Shown piece by piece: positions 9,603 to 20,069 of a stretch of 50,263 nucleotides of DNA. The stretch lies in contig CAJXHI010000021.1 in assembly GCA_913051655.1 (NCBI GenBank), forward strand, positions 1 to 50,263, given 5' to 3'. The DNA is from an uncultured Alphaproteobacteria bacterium. GTDB lineage: Bacteria > Pseudomonadota > Alphaproteobacteria > Rhodobacterales > Rhodobacteraceae. The position numbers were made by a program, and so were the translations under genes. Every line of letters starts with the position of its first letter. The stretch's first letter is position 1. Below the pieces are notes generated by a model, which was given only the letters and a program-made list of their open reading frames with translations, did not search any database and had not been told where the DNA came from.

Positions 9603-9617
9603 TTAGAATCATTCTAA
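9603..9617. promoter_or_regulatory. Irr-type iron control palindrome
   Basis: The sequence TTAGAATCATTCTAA is a perfect 7-1-7 inverted repeat extended by a further A. It matches the TTTAGAA-N3-TTCTAAA iron control element bound by Irr in Rhizobiales and Rhodobacterales. It lies 93 bases before the iscR start codon on the minus strand and 58 bases before the hydrolase start on the plus strand. Control of the suf operon by Irr is the natural reading. Confidence 0.75.
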
Positions 9618-9675
9618 ATTGCGGAACAGATACTGTCAAGAACGCGCCATACCGTTCTCAAGGAGAGAAAACTAT

Positions 9676-10329
9676 ATGCCCGAGGTTATATTTCCCGGTC
9701 CCGATGGTCGCCTTGAAGGGCGCTATCACCCCCAAAAAGACAGAGATGCTCCAATCGCTATTGTCTTACACCCCCATCCCCAATTTGGGGGGACTATGAA
9801 TAACAAAGTGGTTTATAATCTCCACTATGCCTTTTACCATATGGGCTTCACTGTCTTACGTTTCAACTTTCGCGGGGTTGGACGTAGTCAGGGCGAATAC
9901 GATCAAGGCATCGGAGAGTTAAGCGATGCAGCCTCGGCTCTTGATTATCTGCAATCCATGAACAACAATTCTAAACACTGTTGGGTTGCGGGCTTTAGTT
10001 TTGGCGCATGGATTGGGATGCAGCTTCTAATGCGCCGTCCTGAAATCACCGGCTTCATTTCCGTTGCACCTCCTGCAAATATGTATGACTTTTCATTTCT
10101 GGCGCCCTGCCCATCTTCTGGCTTGATCATCAATGGAACAGATGACCGCATAGCGCCACCCGCAGACACTGAAATATTGGTTGAGAAACTACATGAACAG
10201 CGCGGTATCACGATTACGCACACTAAATTAAGCGGTGCGGGACATTTCTTTGACGACCCGCATATGGACAGTTTGATGGATCATGTCACCAGTTATGTAA
10301 AGCGGCGCCTGACTGAAAATACAAGGTAG
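9676..10329 (+). CDS. Alpha/beta hydrolase (dienelactone hydrolase-like)
   Basis: A 217-residue cytoplasmic hydrolase of the short bacterial COG2945-like group. The nucleophile Ser is near residue 108 in AGFSFGAWIG (G-x-S-x-G), the acid in NGTDDRIAPP and the histidine in GAGHFFDD. The ATG at 9676 is preferred because AGGAGAG ends about 9 bases upstream; an earlier in-frame start at 9619 would run through the regulatory region. It is divergent from iscR, the usual place for this gene in relatives. Substrate unknown. Confidence 0.85.
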   Translation: MPEVIFPGPDGRLEGRYHPQKDRDAPIAIVLHPHPQFGGTMNNKVVYNLHYAFYHMGFTVLRFNFRGVGRSQGEYDQGIGELSDAASALDYLQSMNNNSKHCWVAGFSFGAWIGMQLLMRRPEITGFISVAPPANMYDFSFLAPCPSSGLIINGTDDRIAPPADTEILVEKLHEQRGITITHTKLSGAGHFFDDPHMDSLMDHVTSYVKRRLTENTR

Positions 10330-10406
10330 TATTCCATCATACTTACTTTACCGGCCGAAAATGTCGGCTTAGGTGTTCAAAGTGGTCGGCAGAAATCCTA
10401 TGGCCG

Positions 10407-13400
10407 CTACGGACCTTTGACCTCAGTGGCTACTGCCGATGCTGCTAAATCACGGGCAATGGCAAAAGCTCCCTTAATTTTATCCCTGTCTTCCTTCCAA
10501 TCTCGCCAGATCACGATTTTGTTATCTTTGACCTTGGCCGACCCACGCTGGTCTTCGATGAATTTCACAAGTCCCATCGGAGAGGCGAATTTGTCGTTGT
10601 GGAATTGAATCGTTGCGCCTTTTGGTCCACCATCAAACTTCACAATACCGGCTTTCTTACACATAGCCTTTATGCGAACAAATAGAAGTAAGATATTTAC
10701 TTCTTTTGGTAATTTTCCAAATCGGTCTATCAATTCTGCAGCAAATCCTTCCAATTCCACCTTTGAGCTAAGTGAAGACAGGCGTCGATAAAGTCCGAGG
10801 CGCACATCTAAATCTCGGACATAAGTTTCAGGGATCAAAACAGGCACACCTAGATTGATCTGCGGCGCCCATTGATCATCAATATCGGACAGACCTTTTA
10901 TCTCGCCCGCTCGGATTTTGGTGATTGCCTCCTCAAGCATAGATTGATAAAGTTCGTAGCCCACATCGCGCATCTGACCGGATTGCTCTTCGCCAAGCAA
11001 ATTTCCCGCACCACGAGAATCAAGATCCTGTGAGGCCAACGAAAACCCGGCACCCAATGTATCCAGCGAGCCTAAAATTCGTAGCCGTTTCTCAGCCGTT
11101 TGCGTCAGCTTAAGCCTTGGTTTGGTCGTCAGATAGGCAAATGCCCTTGTTTTAGATCGCCCAACGCGACCTCTTATTTGGTAAAGTTGTGCCAGCCCAA
11201 ACATATCCGCACGATAAACGACCATTGTATTCGCGGTTGGGATATCCAAACCTGATTCAACAATCGTCGTGGCCAGCAAGATATCATATTCGCCGTCATA
11301 AAAGGCATTCATCCGCTGATCAAGTTGTCCAGCGGCCATCTGTCCATTTGCAACAACGTAACTCAACTCTGGCAACTGATCACTGAGAAACTCCTCGATT
11401 TCTGGCAGATCACTGATACGCGGTACTACAAAAAAGGACTGCCCTCCTCGGTAGTGTTCGCGCAAAAGTGCTTCGCGGATTGTGACCCCATCAAATTCAC
11501 TCACATAGGTCCGGATAGACAATCGATCTACCGGCGGAGTTGCAATGATAGAAAGATCCCGGACGCCTGACAGAGAGAGTTGCAAAGTTCGCGGAATAGG
11601 TGTAGCTGTGAGCGTCAGCACATGCACATCCGAACGTATTTGTTTGAGCCGTTCTTTATGCTGCACGCCAAAACGTTGCTCTTCATCAATTATCAAAAGT
11701 CCAAGGTTTTGGAATTTCACCGACTTCGCCAGTAACGCATGCGTGCCAATCACAATATCCACAGTACCGTCAGCAATCCCCTCGCGAGTCGATTCTGCCT
11801 CGCTCGCGCTCACGAAACGGGATAGCTGGCGCAATTCAACAGGAAAACCGCGGAAACGCTCGCTAAAACTCTGCGCGTGCTGACGCGCTAGCAAAGTAGT
11901 AGGCGCAATCAATGCGACCTGCGCACCTGACATCGCGGCGGCAAAGGCCGCACGCATGGCGACCTCTGTTTTGCCAAAACCCACATCACCGCAAATGAGA
12001 CGATCCATTGGGGTGCCAGACATCAAATCCCCAATCACGTCCTCAATGGCGGTCAGCTGATCATCGGTTTCCTCGTAAGGAAAGCGCGCACCAAAAGAAT
12101 CCCACATGCCTGTTGGTGGTTCAAGTATGGGAGCGCGGCGCAATGCACGTTCCGCCGCCACACGAATCAACCGATCGGCCATAGCTTTGATACGTTGTTT
12201 CAGGCGGGCTTTCTTAGCCTGCCATGCTCCCCCACCAAGCCGGTCCAGCAATCCTTCTGCGTGCCCATATTTGCTCAGAAGTTCTATGTTTTCTACGGGC
12301 AAGAAAAGACGCGCGTTGTCTGCATAAACAAGCAAAAGGCATTCATGCGCTGCGCCAGCCACGGTGATAACCTCCAACCCTTCAAACCGTCCAATCCCGT
12401 GATCAACATGCACCACCAGTTCACCAGCAAGTAAGCCTTGAGTTTCCGTCAAGAAATTTTCTGCTTTGCGCCTCTTACGACCCTGACGGATTAAACGATC
12501 TCCAAGAACATCCTGTTCTGAAATCACTGTTAATCCAGGGGTTTCAAATCCATGTTCAAGACCCCAAATGGCAAGATGCACACCCGAATTTGCAATTTCT
12601 TTAGCGGAGGATATGCGTTTAGAGTGCAAAACACCTTCGTCTTCCAAAAGGCTTTGTAAGCGCTCACGCGCTCCTTCAGAATAGCTTGCAACAACCACTG
12701 GACCTGATACTAGTTTCAAATGAATATGATCTGACAATGATTTGAAAAGACTAATTTTTTCAACCCGTCTTTCTGGCGAAAAATTTCTCCCAATCCGGCC
12801 ACCTGCATCAATGACGCCGGGTCCCGTGGCCTGCGATAAAGGGTGAAATTGCAAAACACGGCGCTCTCTTATGTTTTCCTGCCAAGCTTCATCACCCAGA
12901 TAAAGCTGCGCCGGAGCAATCGGTTTATAGGCCACAGTAAGATTTGTCTTTTGTTCCATTGCCAATTTGCGCGTTTCATACTGATCGATGATACTCTCCC
13001 AACGAGCTAGCCTTGCAGGTGTCAGTTTATCATCCTGCGTAATCGTCACATCAGGTAAATAATCAAAAAGCGTTTCCAACCCATCATGAAAAAACGGCAA
13101 CCAATGTTCCACTCCTTGATATTTTCGTCCAGCGCTGACAGCCTCATAAAGAGCATCATCAGTACGTGCCACCCCAAATTCAATTCGGTAATTTTGACGA
13201 AAACGTGTGATGGCAACCTCATCCAAAATGACCTCAGATACAGGGGATAGGTCGATCTCGGTTATTTTCTCAATAGTGCGTTGGGTTGCCGGATCAAATC
13301 GGCGGGCGCCTTCGAGAAAATCACCGAACAAATCTAACCGAACGGGGCCGCCAGCGCCGGGTGGATAAATATCAATAATACCGCCACGGACCGCAAAATC

Positions 13401-13859
13401 ACCCGGCTCTATGACTGTATGTGTTTGTGCAAATCCCATGCGTTTCAAAAATACGCGAAGTCCAGCTTCTTCAATGCGCTCACCGACCGCTACAGAAAAA
13501 GCAGAGTTTTTCAAAACATCGCGCTTGGGGATTTTCTGTGTAGCCGCGTTCAAAGTTGTCAAAAGCACAAAGTTTTTAGGAGGAGCATGCACCAGAGTAG
13601 CCAATGTCGCCATGCGCACTGCAGAAATATCCGCTTGCGGTGAAATCCGATCATAGGGCAAACAATCCCAGCTCGGAAACCGCAGAACCGCCATATCAGG
13701 TGCATGAAATTTGATGGCCTCTTCCATTGCAGCAAGCCGCTTGTCATCGCGCGCAATATGCATGACAGTTTGCCCATTTTGCTTGATCTCATTCAAGATA
13801 AGCTGAGCATCAAAGCCTTCAGGCGCACCACCTATAATTGCATGAGAAAAATCTACCAT
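10407..13859 (-). CDS. mfd: Transcription-repair coupling factor Mfd
   Basis: A 1150-residue protein, the full length of the family. It releases stalled RNA polymerase at DNA lesions and recruits UvrA. The order is the UvrB-like N-terminal domains, the RNA-polymerase-interacting CarD-like domain around residues 480-550 (VHVDHGIGRFEGLE), and the RecG-like translocase with Walker A CGDVGFGKTEVAMR and DEEQ in LLIIDEEQRFG. Then come the TATPIPRTLQLSLSG and QIRGRVGRSKTRAF motifs and the C-terminal TRCF domain. It lies convergent to the hydrolase gene. No disruption seen. Confidence 0.97.
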   Translation of the reverse strand: MVDFSHAIIGGAPEGFDAQLILNEIKQNGQTVMHIARDDKRLAAMEEAIKFHAPDMAVLRFPSWDCLPYDRISPQADISAVRMATLATLVHAPPKNFVLLTTLNAATQKIPKRDVLKNSAFSVAVGERIEEAGLRVFLKRMGFAQTHTVIEPGDFAVRGGIIDIYPPGAGGPVRLDLFGDFLEGARRFDPATQRTIEKITEIDLSPVSEVILDEVAITRFRQNYRIEFGVARTDDALYEAVSAGRKYQGVEHWLPFFHDGLETLFDYLPDVTITQDDKLTPARLARWESIIDQYETRKLAMEQKTNLTVAYKPIAPAQLYLGDEAWQENIRERRVLQFHPLSQATGPGVIDAGGRIGRNFSPERRVEKISLFKSLSDHIHLKLVSGPVVVASYSEGARERLQSLLEDEGVLHSKRISSAKEIANSGVHLAIWGLEHGFETPGLTVISEQDVLGDRLIRQGRKRRKAENFLTETQGLLAGELVVHVDHGIGRFEGLEVITVAGAAHECLLLVYADNARLFLPVENIELLSKYGHAEGLLDRLGGGAWQAKKARLKQRIKAMADRLIRVAAERALRRAPILEPPTGMWDSFGARFPYEETDDQLTAIEDVIGDLMSGTPMDRLICGDVGFGKTEVAMRAAFAAAMSGAQVALIAPTTLLARQHAQSFSERFRGFPVELRQLSRFVSASEAESTREGIADGTVDIVIGTHALLAKSVKFQNLGLLIIDEEQRFGVQHKERLKQIRSDVHVLTLTATPIPRTLQLSLSGVRDLSIIATPPVDRLSIRTYVSEFDGVTIREALLREHYRGGQSFFVVPRISDLPEIEEFLSDQLPELSYVVANGQMAAGQLDQRMNAFYDGEYDILLATTIVESGLDIPTANTMVVYRADMFGLAQLYQIRGRVGRSKTRAFAYLTTKPRLKLTQTAEKRLRILGSLDTLGAGFSLASQDLDSRGAGNLLGEEQSGQMRDVGYELYQSMLEEAITKIRAGEIKGLSDIDDQWAPQINLGVPVLIPETYVRDLDVRLGLYRRLSSLSSKVELEGFAAELIDRFGKLPKEVNILLLFVRIKAMCKKAGIVKFDGGPKGATIQFHNDKFASPMGLVKFIEDQRGSAKVKDNKIVIWRDWKEDRDKIKGAFAIARDLAASAVATEVKGP

Positions 13860-13891
13860 CTAACTGTTTACATTCATATTATTATTGTTTT

Positions 13892-14398
13892 TTATAATTC
13901 TGGATAATTACTTATTATTACCTGGATTCCCCAAAAGGTCGAGGCCAAAATCGTCACAAAAGAACTGAGCAAGGTCCAGTAGCGAATGGTGCGTATCTGA
14001 CGAAACACCGTTTCAAAGTCCGCAGGGTGTTTAAACAATCTTTGTGCTAGCCGCCAGCGTAAAATTAAACTGGGACCAAGTGGGACGAAAAGAAAGAAAA
14101 ATGCCTGCATGACCTCTAAATCATAGTAAAATGCAGAAACAATCCAAAAACTTAGAACAAAGGCACTAATTCCCGCCGTTAATGGGCCTATATTTTCCGA
14201 CATACTCCACGTCATACGTTCAAGATAAAGCGCAATCGCATTCAAAAGCACTGCTTGACGTTCCGGAAAACGCTTCCTCGCTAGGCGCATCTGATGATAA
14301 GACACACCAATATATATTTGACAGAATACCGCCCAAACAGTAATCAGAGCAAACCAGAACCAAGCGCTGGAAAAAGATTGGAACTGGATCAAGTCCAT
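13892..14398 (-). CDS. Small multi-pass membrane protein between mfd and hemB
   Basis: A 168-residue protein with four probable membrane helices (roughly residues 10-30, 68-90, 93-115 and 140-160). It resembles a Rhodobacterales family of similar length usually annotated 'component of SufBCD complex', a label for which I know no direct evidence. The gene starts 152 bases upstream of hemB in the opposite direction, so the two diverge. Function unknown; the recurring link with Fe-S and heme genes is notable. Confidence 0.7.
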   Translation of the reverse strand: MDLIQFQSFSSAWFWFALITVWAVFCQIYIGVSYHQMRLARKRFPERQAVLLNAIALYLERMTWSMSENIGPLTAGISAFVLSFWIVSAFYYDLEVMQAFFFLFVPLGPSLILRWRLAQRLFKHPADFETVFRQIRTIRYWTLLSSFVTILASTFWGIQVIISNYPEL

Positions 14399-14526
14399 GT
14401 CGGTTTTTCACCTTTTGGTACCGTAAAGCGTGGCAGTTATGTAGCCCCTGAAAATTGCGCTGCAAGTCTATTCCAAAGCTAGAGGCGCAAAACTTGCCCC
14501 AGAGCAACTTCCGTGTCAGAATATAA

Positions 14527-15555
<1,029 letters not shown>

Positions 15556-15699
15556 TGGCCAAGCGCAAATGGCCACACAGAACATAGTGACTTCCTGATG
15601 CTTGCACGTTATGATAACATCAACCCAGCACAGGCTATGAAGATGCAGTGACAGTCACAATAACTTTGTGCAGCAAATCGATACAGGTGTTCTACGAAA

Positions 15700-16272
15700 A
15701 TGCTTTCTTTAAAAAATATTCTTGTCGCACTGTCGCTTGCTATGTACTTGGCGCTAAGCGGATGCGGGGATGGTGGCGTCACCACAGGTTTTATCAACGA
15801 AGACGCAGAAAAAATTGATGCCCGTGTCGATGTGGCGCTTAATCAGCTGTACAAGCAATACCCTAACCTAGAAGAACTCGGGCAAAAAGCAGCCGGTATG
15901 CTTATCATGCCTCTGGTGACCGAAGCCGGTCTTTTCTGGGGTGGTTCTTATGGGCGAGGCGCCCTACGCGTGAATGGCTTGAGCGAAGATTATTATTCAA
16001 CCGCCTCGGCAGGATACGGTTTACAGATTGGCGCGCAACAATACGGACATGCACTATTCTTTATGACACGTCAGGCTCTGAATGATTTCAAAAACTCGCA
16101 AGGATGGGCTTTGAGCGGTGATGTAGAGTACACTTGGCAAGGGCGCAGCGAAAACGTGCGTGCAGAAACAACAACTGCGCTAGCCCCCATTATAGCTGTC
16201 ATTTTCGGCCAATCCGGCATGAAAGTTGGTGCAAGCCTTGAAGGACAGAAATATACCCGCATTATTCCATAA
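15700..16272 (+). CDS. SYLF/Ysc84-domain lipoprotein
   Basis: A 190-residue exported lipoprotein. The N-terminal signal (SLKNILVALSLAMYLALSG) ends in the lipobox LSGC, giving acylation at about Cys22. The rest is a SYLF (Ysc84-like) domain with LIMPLVTEAGLFWGGSYG, a segment on lipid-binding surfaces, and the C-terminal AVIFGQSGMKVGASLEGQKY. Periplasmic SYLF lipoproteins are common in proteobacteria with poorly known roles, probably at membranes. It stands between hemB and gyrA on the same strand with gaps over 100 bases, so it is likely its own unit. Confidence 0.88.
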   Translation: MLSLKNILVALSLAMYLALSGCGDGGVTTGFINEDAEKIDARVDVALNQLYKQYPNLEELGQKAAGMLIMPLVTEAGLFWGGSYGRGALRVNGLSEDYYSTASAGYGLQIGAQQYGHALFFMTRQALNDFKNSQGWALSGDVEYTWQGRSENVRAETTTALAPIIAVIFGQSGMKVGASLEGQKYTRIIP

Positions 16273-16382
16273 ATGTGCCCCCAAGAAGACGATTTCCTTC
16301 GGTTTGCCGTTGCACCATATGTTGTGAATTTGCTATGACTGCACAAATTGATCTTTCGTTTTTTGTAGGATGAAACTTACCC

Positions 16383-19133
16383 TTGGACAATATTTCTGAC
16401 ACCGCGAACCCAGATGACGAAACGCCTCAGGAAGGATCTAATTTTGCAGGACCGACCGTCTCTATAACGGATGAGTTACGGACATCGTATCTTGATTACG
16501 CAATGAGTGTAATTGTCAGCCGGGCGATCCCCGATCTTCGCGACGGGCTAAAACCTGTGCATCGTCGTATTCTCTATGCCATGTATGAAACAGGCAACAC
16601 CCATGACAAAGCTTACCGGAAATCGGCGCGCCCTGTTGGCGAGGTGATGGGTAAATACCATCCGCATGGAGATGGGGCGATATACGACGCGCTTGTACGC
16701 ATGGCACAGGATTTTTCTATGTCTTTGCCGCTTTTGGACGGTCAGGGTAATTTTGGCTCGATGGATGGCGATAATCCGGCGGCTATGCGCTACACTGAAG
16801 TGCGCATGGATCAACCTGCGGCCTTTGTGCTTTCCGATATTGACAAGGACACCGTTGATTTTCAGGACAACTACGATGGGAAGGACCGCGAACCAACCGT
16901 TTTGCCATCACGTTTCCCGAATATGTTGGTCAATGGGGCCGGTGGTATCGCAGTCGGTATGGCCACAAATATCCCCCCACATAATCTTGGAGAAGTGATT
17001 GATGCGACGCTTGCGCTGATTGAAAATCCCGATCTCACAACTGAAGCTTTGATAGAATATGTGCCTGCACCGGATTTTCCAACGGGGGGTCAGATACTTG
17101 GGCGCTCTGGCGCGCGCAAAGCCTATCTTGAAGGCCGAGGCAGCGTGATAATCCGTGCCAAAACTAAGATCGAGGAAATTCGTAAGGACCGCTACGCGAT
17201 TATCATCGAAGAAATTCCTTATCAGGTAAACAAAGCCGCGATGATCGAAAAAATCGCGGAACAGGTTCGTGAGAAAAGAATTGAAGGCATCTCCCATGTC
17301 CAAGACGAAAGCGACCGGGTGGGTGTACGCGTTGTGATCGAGCTTAAACGCGATGCGACAGCTGAGGTGGTATTGAACCAGCTCTATAGGTTTTCCTCAA
17401 TGCAGACTTCTTTTGGCTGTAATATGCTGGCGCTGAATGGCGGACGCCCCGAACAGCTGACACTTCGCAGCTTTTTAAGCCACTTCATTGGCTTTCGCGA
17501 AGAAGTCGTTGCACGCCGTGTGACGTTCGAATTGCGCAAAGCACGCGAACGGAGCCACATCCTCTGCGGTTTGGCTGTGGCGGTATCTAACGTAGATGAA
17601 GTTGTGGCAACCATTCGTGCCTCTCGAGACGCAGCTGATGCCCGAGGGCGTCTTATGACGCGGGCGTGGCCTGCTCATCAGATCGCCGAATATATCGCGC
17701 TTATTGACGACCCGAGTCATGGGATCAACGAAGACGGTACTTATCACCTTTCAGAAATACAAGCGCGTGCTATTCTGGAGCTGCGGCTGCAACGTCTCAC
17801 CCAGATTGGTGTCAAAGAAGTGACCGATGAGTTGCAGGAATTAGCCGGTAAGATCCGCGAATACCTTGAAATTCTCGGATCACGCGCGCGGATCATGAGT
17901 ATTATTTCCTCTGAGCTCATCGAAGTAAGCGAAAAATTCGCTGTCCCGCGCCGTACAGAAATCATCGAATGGGCCGGTGATATGGAAGACGAAGATCTGA
18001 TTGAACGGGAAGATATGGTCGTGACAGTAACTTCGGGCGGTTACATCAAACGTTCACCGCTCACCGAGTTCCGCTCCCAGAGGCGGGGCGGAAAAGGTCT
18101 TTCTGGGATGCAGACCAAAGACGAAGACGTAGTAACCACGCTTTTTGTGGCAAACACCCATACACAGCTATTGTTTTTTACGACAGACGGAATGGCGTAT
18201 AAACTGAAAACCTGGCGTCTGCCCCAAGGCGCGCGAGTCGCCAAAGGCAAAGCCATAGTAAATATCCTTCCAATACCGCAAGGTGCATCTGTGGCCGCAA
18301 TCATGCCTGTCGATGCGCCAGAAGAGGAATGGGACAATCTGCAAATTATCTTTTCCACCTCTGCAGGGAATGTGCGCAGAAACGCCTTGTCTGATTTCAC
18401 AAAAGTGCGCGCAAATGGGAAAATTGCCATGGACCTTCCCGAGGGTGTCGAGCTTGTTAATGTGCGCGTGGCGACCGAAGACGATGACGTAATGCTTGTG
18501 ACGAATTCGGGACGCGCCCTCCGATTTGCCGCAAATGATGTCCGCGTCTTTAAGGGGCGGAAATCAACCGGTGTACGCGGGATCAAACTTGTCGGTGACG
18601 ATTATGTCGTATCTATGTCAGTCATCAGCCATTTTGTCGCCAGCACCGATGAACGGGCGGCCTATCTTAAAATGCGGCGGGCCGTAGCGGGAATGGTCGA
18701 TGACGATCAGGCCAGCGACGAAGATGAAGGTAATCCCAACGCCACAATCAGCCCAGACCGCTATGCAGAAATGTCTGCAGCTGAAAATTTGATCCTGACC
18801 ATCAGTGCTTCTGGCTCCGGAAAATTATCATCAAGCCATGATTATCCTGTACGCGGACGTGGCGGTATGGGGGTTGCTGCTATGGACAGAGCAATGCGTG
18901 GCGGGGACCTTGTTGCAAGCTTCCCAGTTGAGATGGATGATCAGATCATGCTAGCTACATCAAAAGGCCAATCTATCCGCGTACCTGTAGAAGGCATTTC
19001 CTTTCGCTCACGCAGCGCAGGAGGTGTACGAGTTTTTGCGACCGGGTCTGGCGAAGAAGTCGTCTCCGTTGCACGCATTGCAGATCAGGGCGATCAAAGT
19101 GACGAAGATGCTAGTGTCTTAGAAAGCAAATAA
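16383..19133 (+). CDS. gyrA: DNA gyrase subunit A
   Basis: Type IIA topoisomerase subunit that cuts and rejoins DNA during negative supercoiling. At 916 residues it has the breakage-reunion domain with catalytic Tyr at about 137 (AAMRYTEVR), then the six-blade C-terminal domain with the GyrA box QRRGGKG, an acidic insert and an acidic tail typical of alphaproteobacteria. The start must be TTG at 16383: an in-frame TGA lies four codons upstream and the next ATG falls inside the conserved core. In the quinolone-determining loop ([10 protein letters not shown]) the position equal to E. coli Ser83 is Gly98, while the Asp87 equivalent is kept. Confidence 0.97.
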   Translation: MDNISDTANPDDETPQEGSNFAGPTVSITDELRTSYLDYAMSVIVSRAIPDLRDGLKPVHRRILYAMYETGNTHDKAYRKSARPVGEVMGKYHPHGDGAIYDALVRMAQDFSMSLPLLDGQGNFGSMDGDNPAAMRYTEVRMDQPAAFVLSDIDKDTVDFQDNYDGKDREPTVLPSRFPNMLVNGAGGIAVGMATNIPPHNLGEVIDATLALIENPDLTTEALIEYVPAPDFPTGGQILGRSGARKAYLEGRGSVIIRAKTKIEEIRKDRYAIIIEEIPYQVNKAAMIEKIAEQVREKRIEGISHVQDESDRVGVRVVIELKRDATAEVVLNQLYRFSSMQTSFGCNMLALNGGRPEQLTLRSFLSHFIGFREEVVARRVTFELRKARERSHILCGLAVAVSNVDEVVATIRASRDAADARGRLMTRAWPAHQIAEYIALIDDPSHGINEDGTYHLSEIQARAILELRLQRLTQIGVKEVTDELQELAGKIREYLEILGSRARIMSIISSELIEVSEKFAVPRRTEIIEWAGDMEDEDLIEREDMVVTVTSGGYIKRSPLTEFRSQRRGGKGLSGMQTKDEDVVTTLFVANTHTQLLFFTTDGMAYKLKTWRLPQGARVAKGKAIVNILPIPQGASVAAIMPVDAPEEEWDNLQIIFSTSAGNVRRNALSDFTKVRANGKIAMDLPEGVELVNVRVATEDDDVMLVTNSGRALRFAANDVRVFKGRKSTGVRGIKLVGDDYVVSMSVISHFVASTDERAAYLKMRRAVAGMVDDDQASDEDEGNPNATISPDRYAEMSAAENLILTISASGSGKLSSSHDYPVRGRGGMGVAAMDRAMRGGDLVASFPVEMDDQIMLATSKGQSIRVPVEGISFRSRSAGGVRVFATGSGEEVVSVARIADQGDQSDEDASVLESK

Positions 19134-20069
19134 GGCGTAATTTGAAACATGGCTCGTGATAACTGATCTAATAGGTCTCTGAGGCAGTTCTTGCAATGTG
19201 CCTCAGCCGTCTGGAAGTTCTCGATTGGCCAGTTTTCGCTTAACTTTCTGGAAATTAGGCCCCAAAGTAATAAAGAAATGGCTAAAGATTGGTTTTTAAA
19301 AATCAAAATTGTGCAGTCGACATATGTCGTGTAAAATTTTATGGTGTCAAAATTCTATTTTAATAATTTATCTATAAGTATATTGTAATTTGAACATTAC
19401 CTCCCTTGATTTCGTCCCTACACAGAGAATTTTAGATAAAATGGGTTCTTAAGTAACGACCCACTTTTACTATCGCCCAAATTGGACTGCATTCCTGTGA
19501 TATCATTTATATCACTTTAAAATTTGTTAATTGAGAACATGATTTTTACTGAAGATCGTTAAAGATACTTTCGATTGCACTGCAGAATTTCATTCAAACT
19601 CAGTTAATAGATACTTATAATTTCTCATTCTTGCAAATTCAATTTAATAGGTTTCGCCACTGAACTGATCTGGAAAAACCGCGTTAAAATACCAAATTTA
19701 TCGGATTTTGAGACAAAAATTATGAAACTAATTCTTAAATTAGGCGCTGCTTTCAACATTTTTAAAGTCACACATGACAAATGACGCCGATGCTATATTT
19801 TCAAAAAGGCACCAAGTCTTTATACCAATGCGGTCCTATTTATTCATCACCGCAGACATTTAAGTTTTGCTGATTTTATTCAGGATGACACTTATGATCC
19901 ATAATATAGAAACGAGCGGCTTTTCAGGATTATTGCGATTCAAAGATAGCATTATTGTTCACCTGATCATACAAACAGAAATATCGAAGTCATTAGTCTA
20001 CGCCAATATTTTCAATTCGCTCATACTTTTCAGTGTCATTTTTGAAGATAGTCAAAGAGAGATCGGTAA
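19134..20069. other. AT-rich gap after gyrA with one strong hairpin
   Basis: About 940 bases without a convincing gene. At 19179-19206 CTGAGGCA and TGCCTCAG form a perfect 8-bp stem with a 12-base loop, 46 bases after the gyrA stop. No T run follows, so it may be a processed 3' end or a Rho-linked site rather than a simple terminator. A 68-codon frame at 19867-20073 is AT-rich, lacks a clear ribosome site and runs into the carboxypeptidase gene; I do not count it. Confidence 0.6.

Noticed and set aside
10354-10368. Hairpin GCCGA-AAATG-TCGGC between the hydrolase and mfd as a terminator
   Set aside because: Only a 5-bp stem with no T run on either strand; not enough to call a terminator.
15556-15575. 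TGGCCA...TGGCCA hairpin just after hemB
   Set aside because: Six-base self-complementary words with an 8-base loop and no U tract; easily chance.
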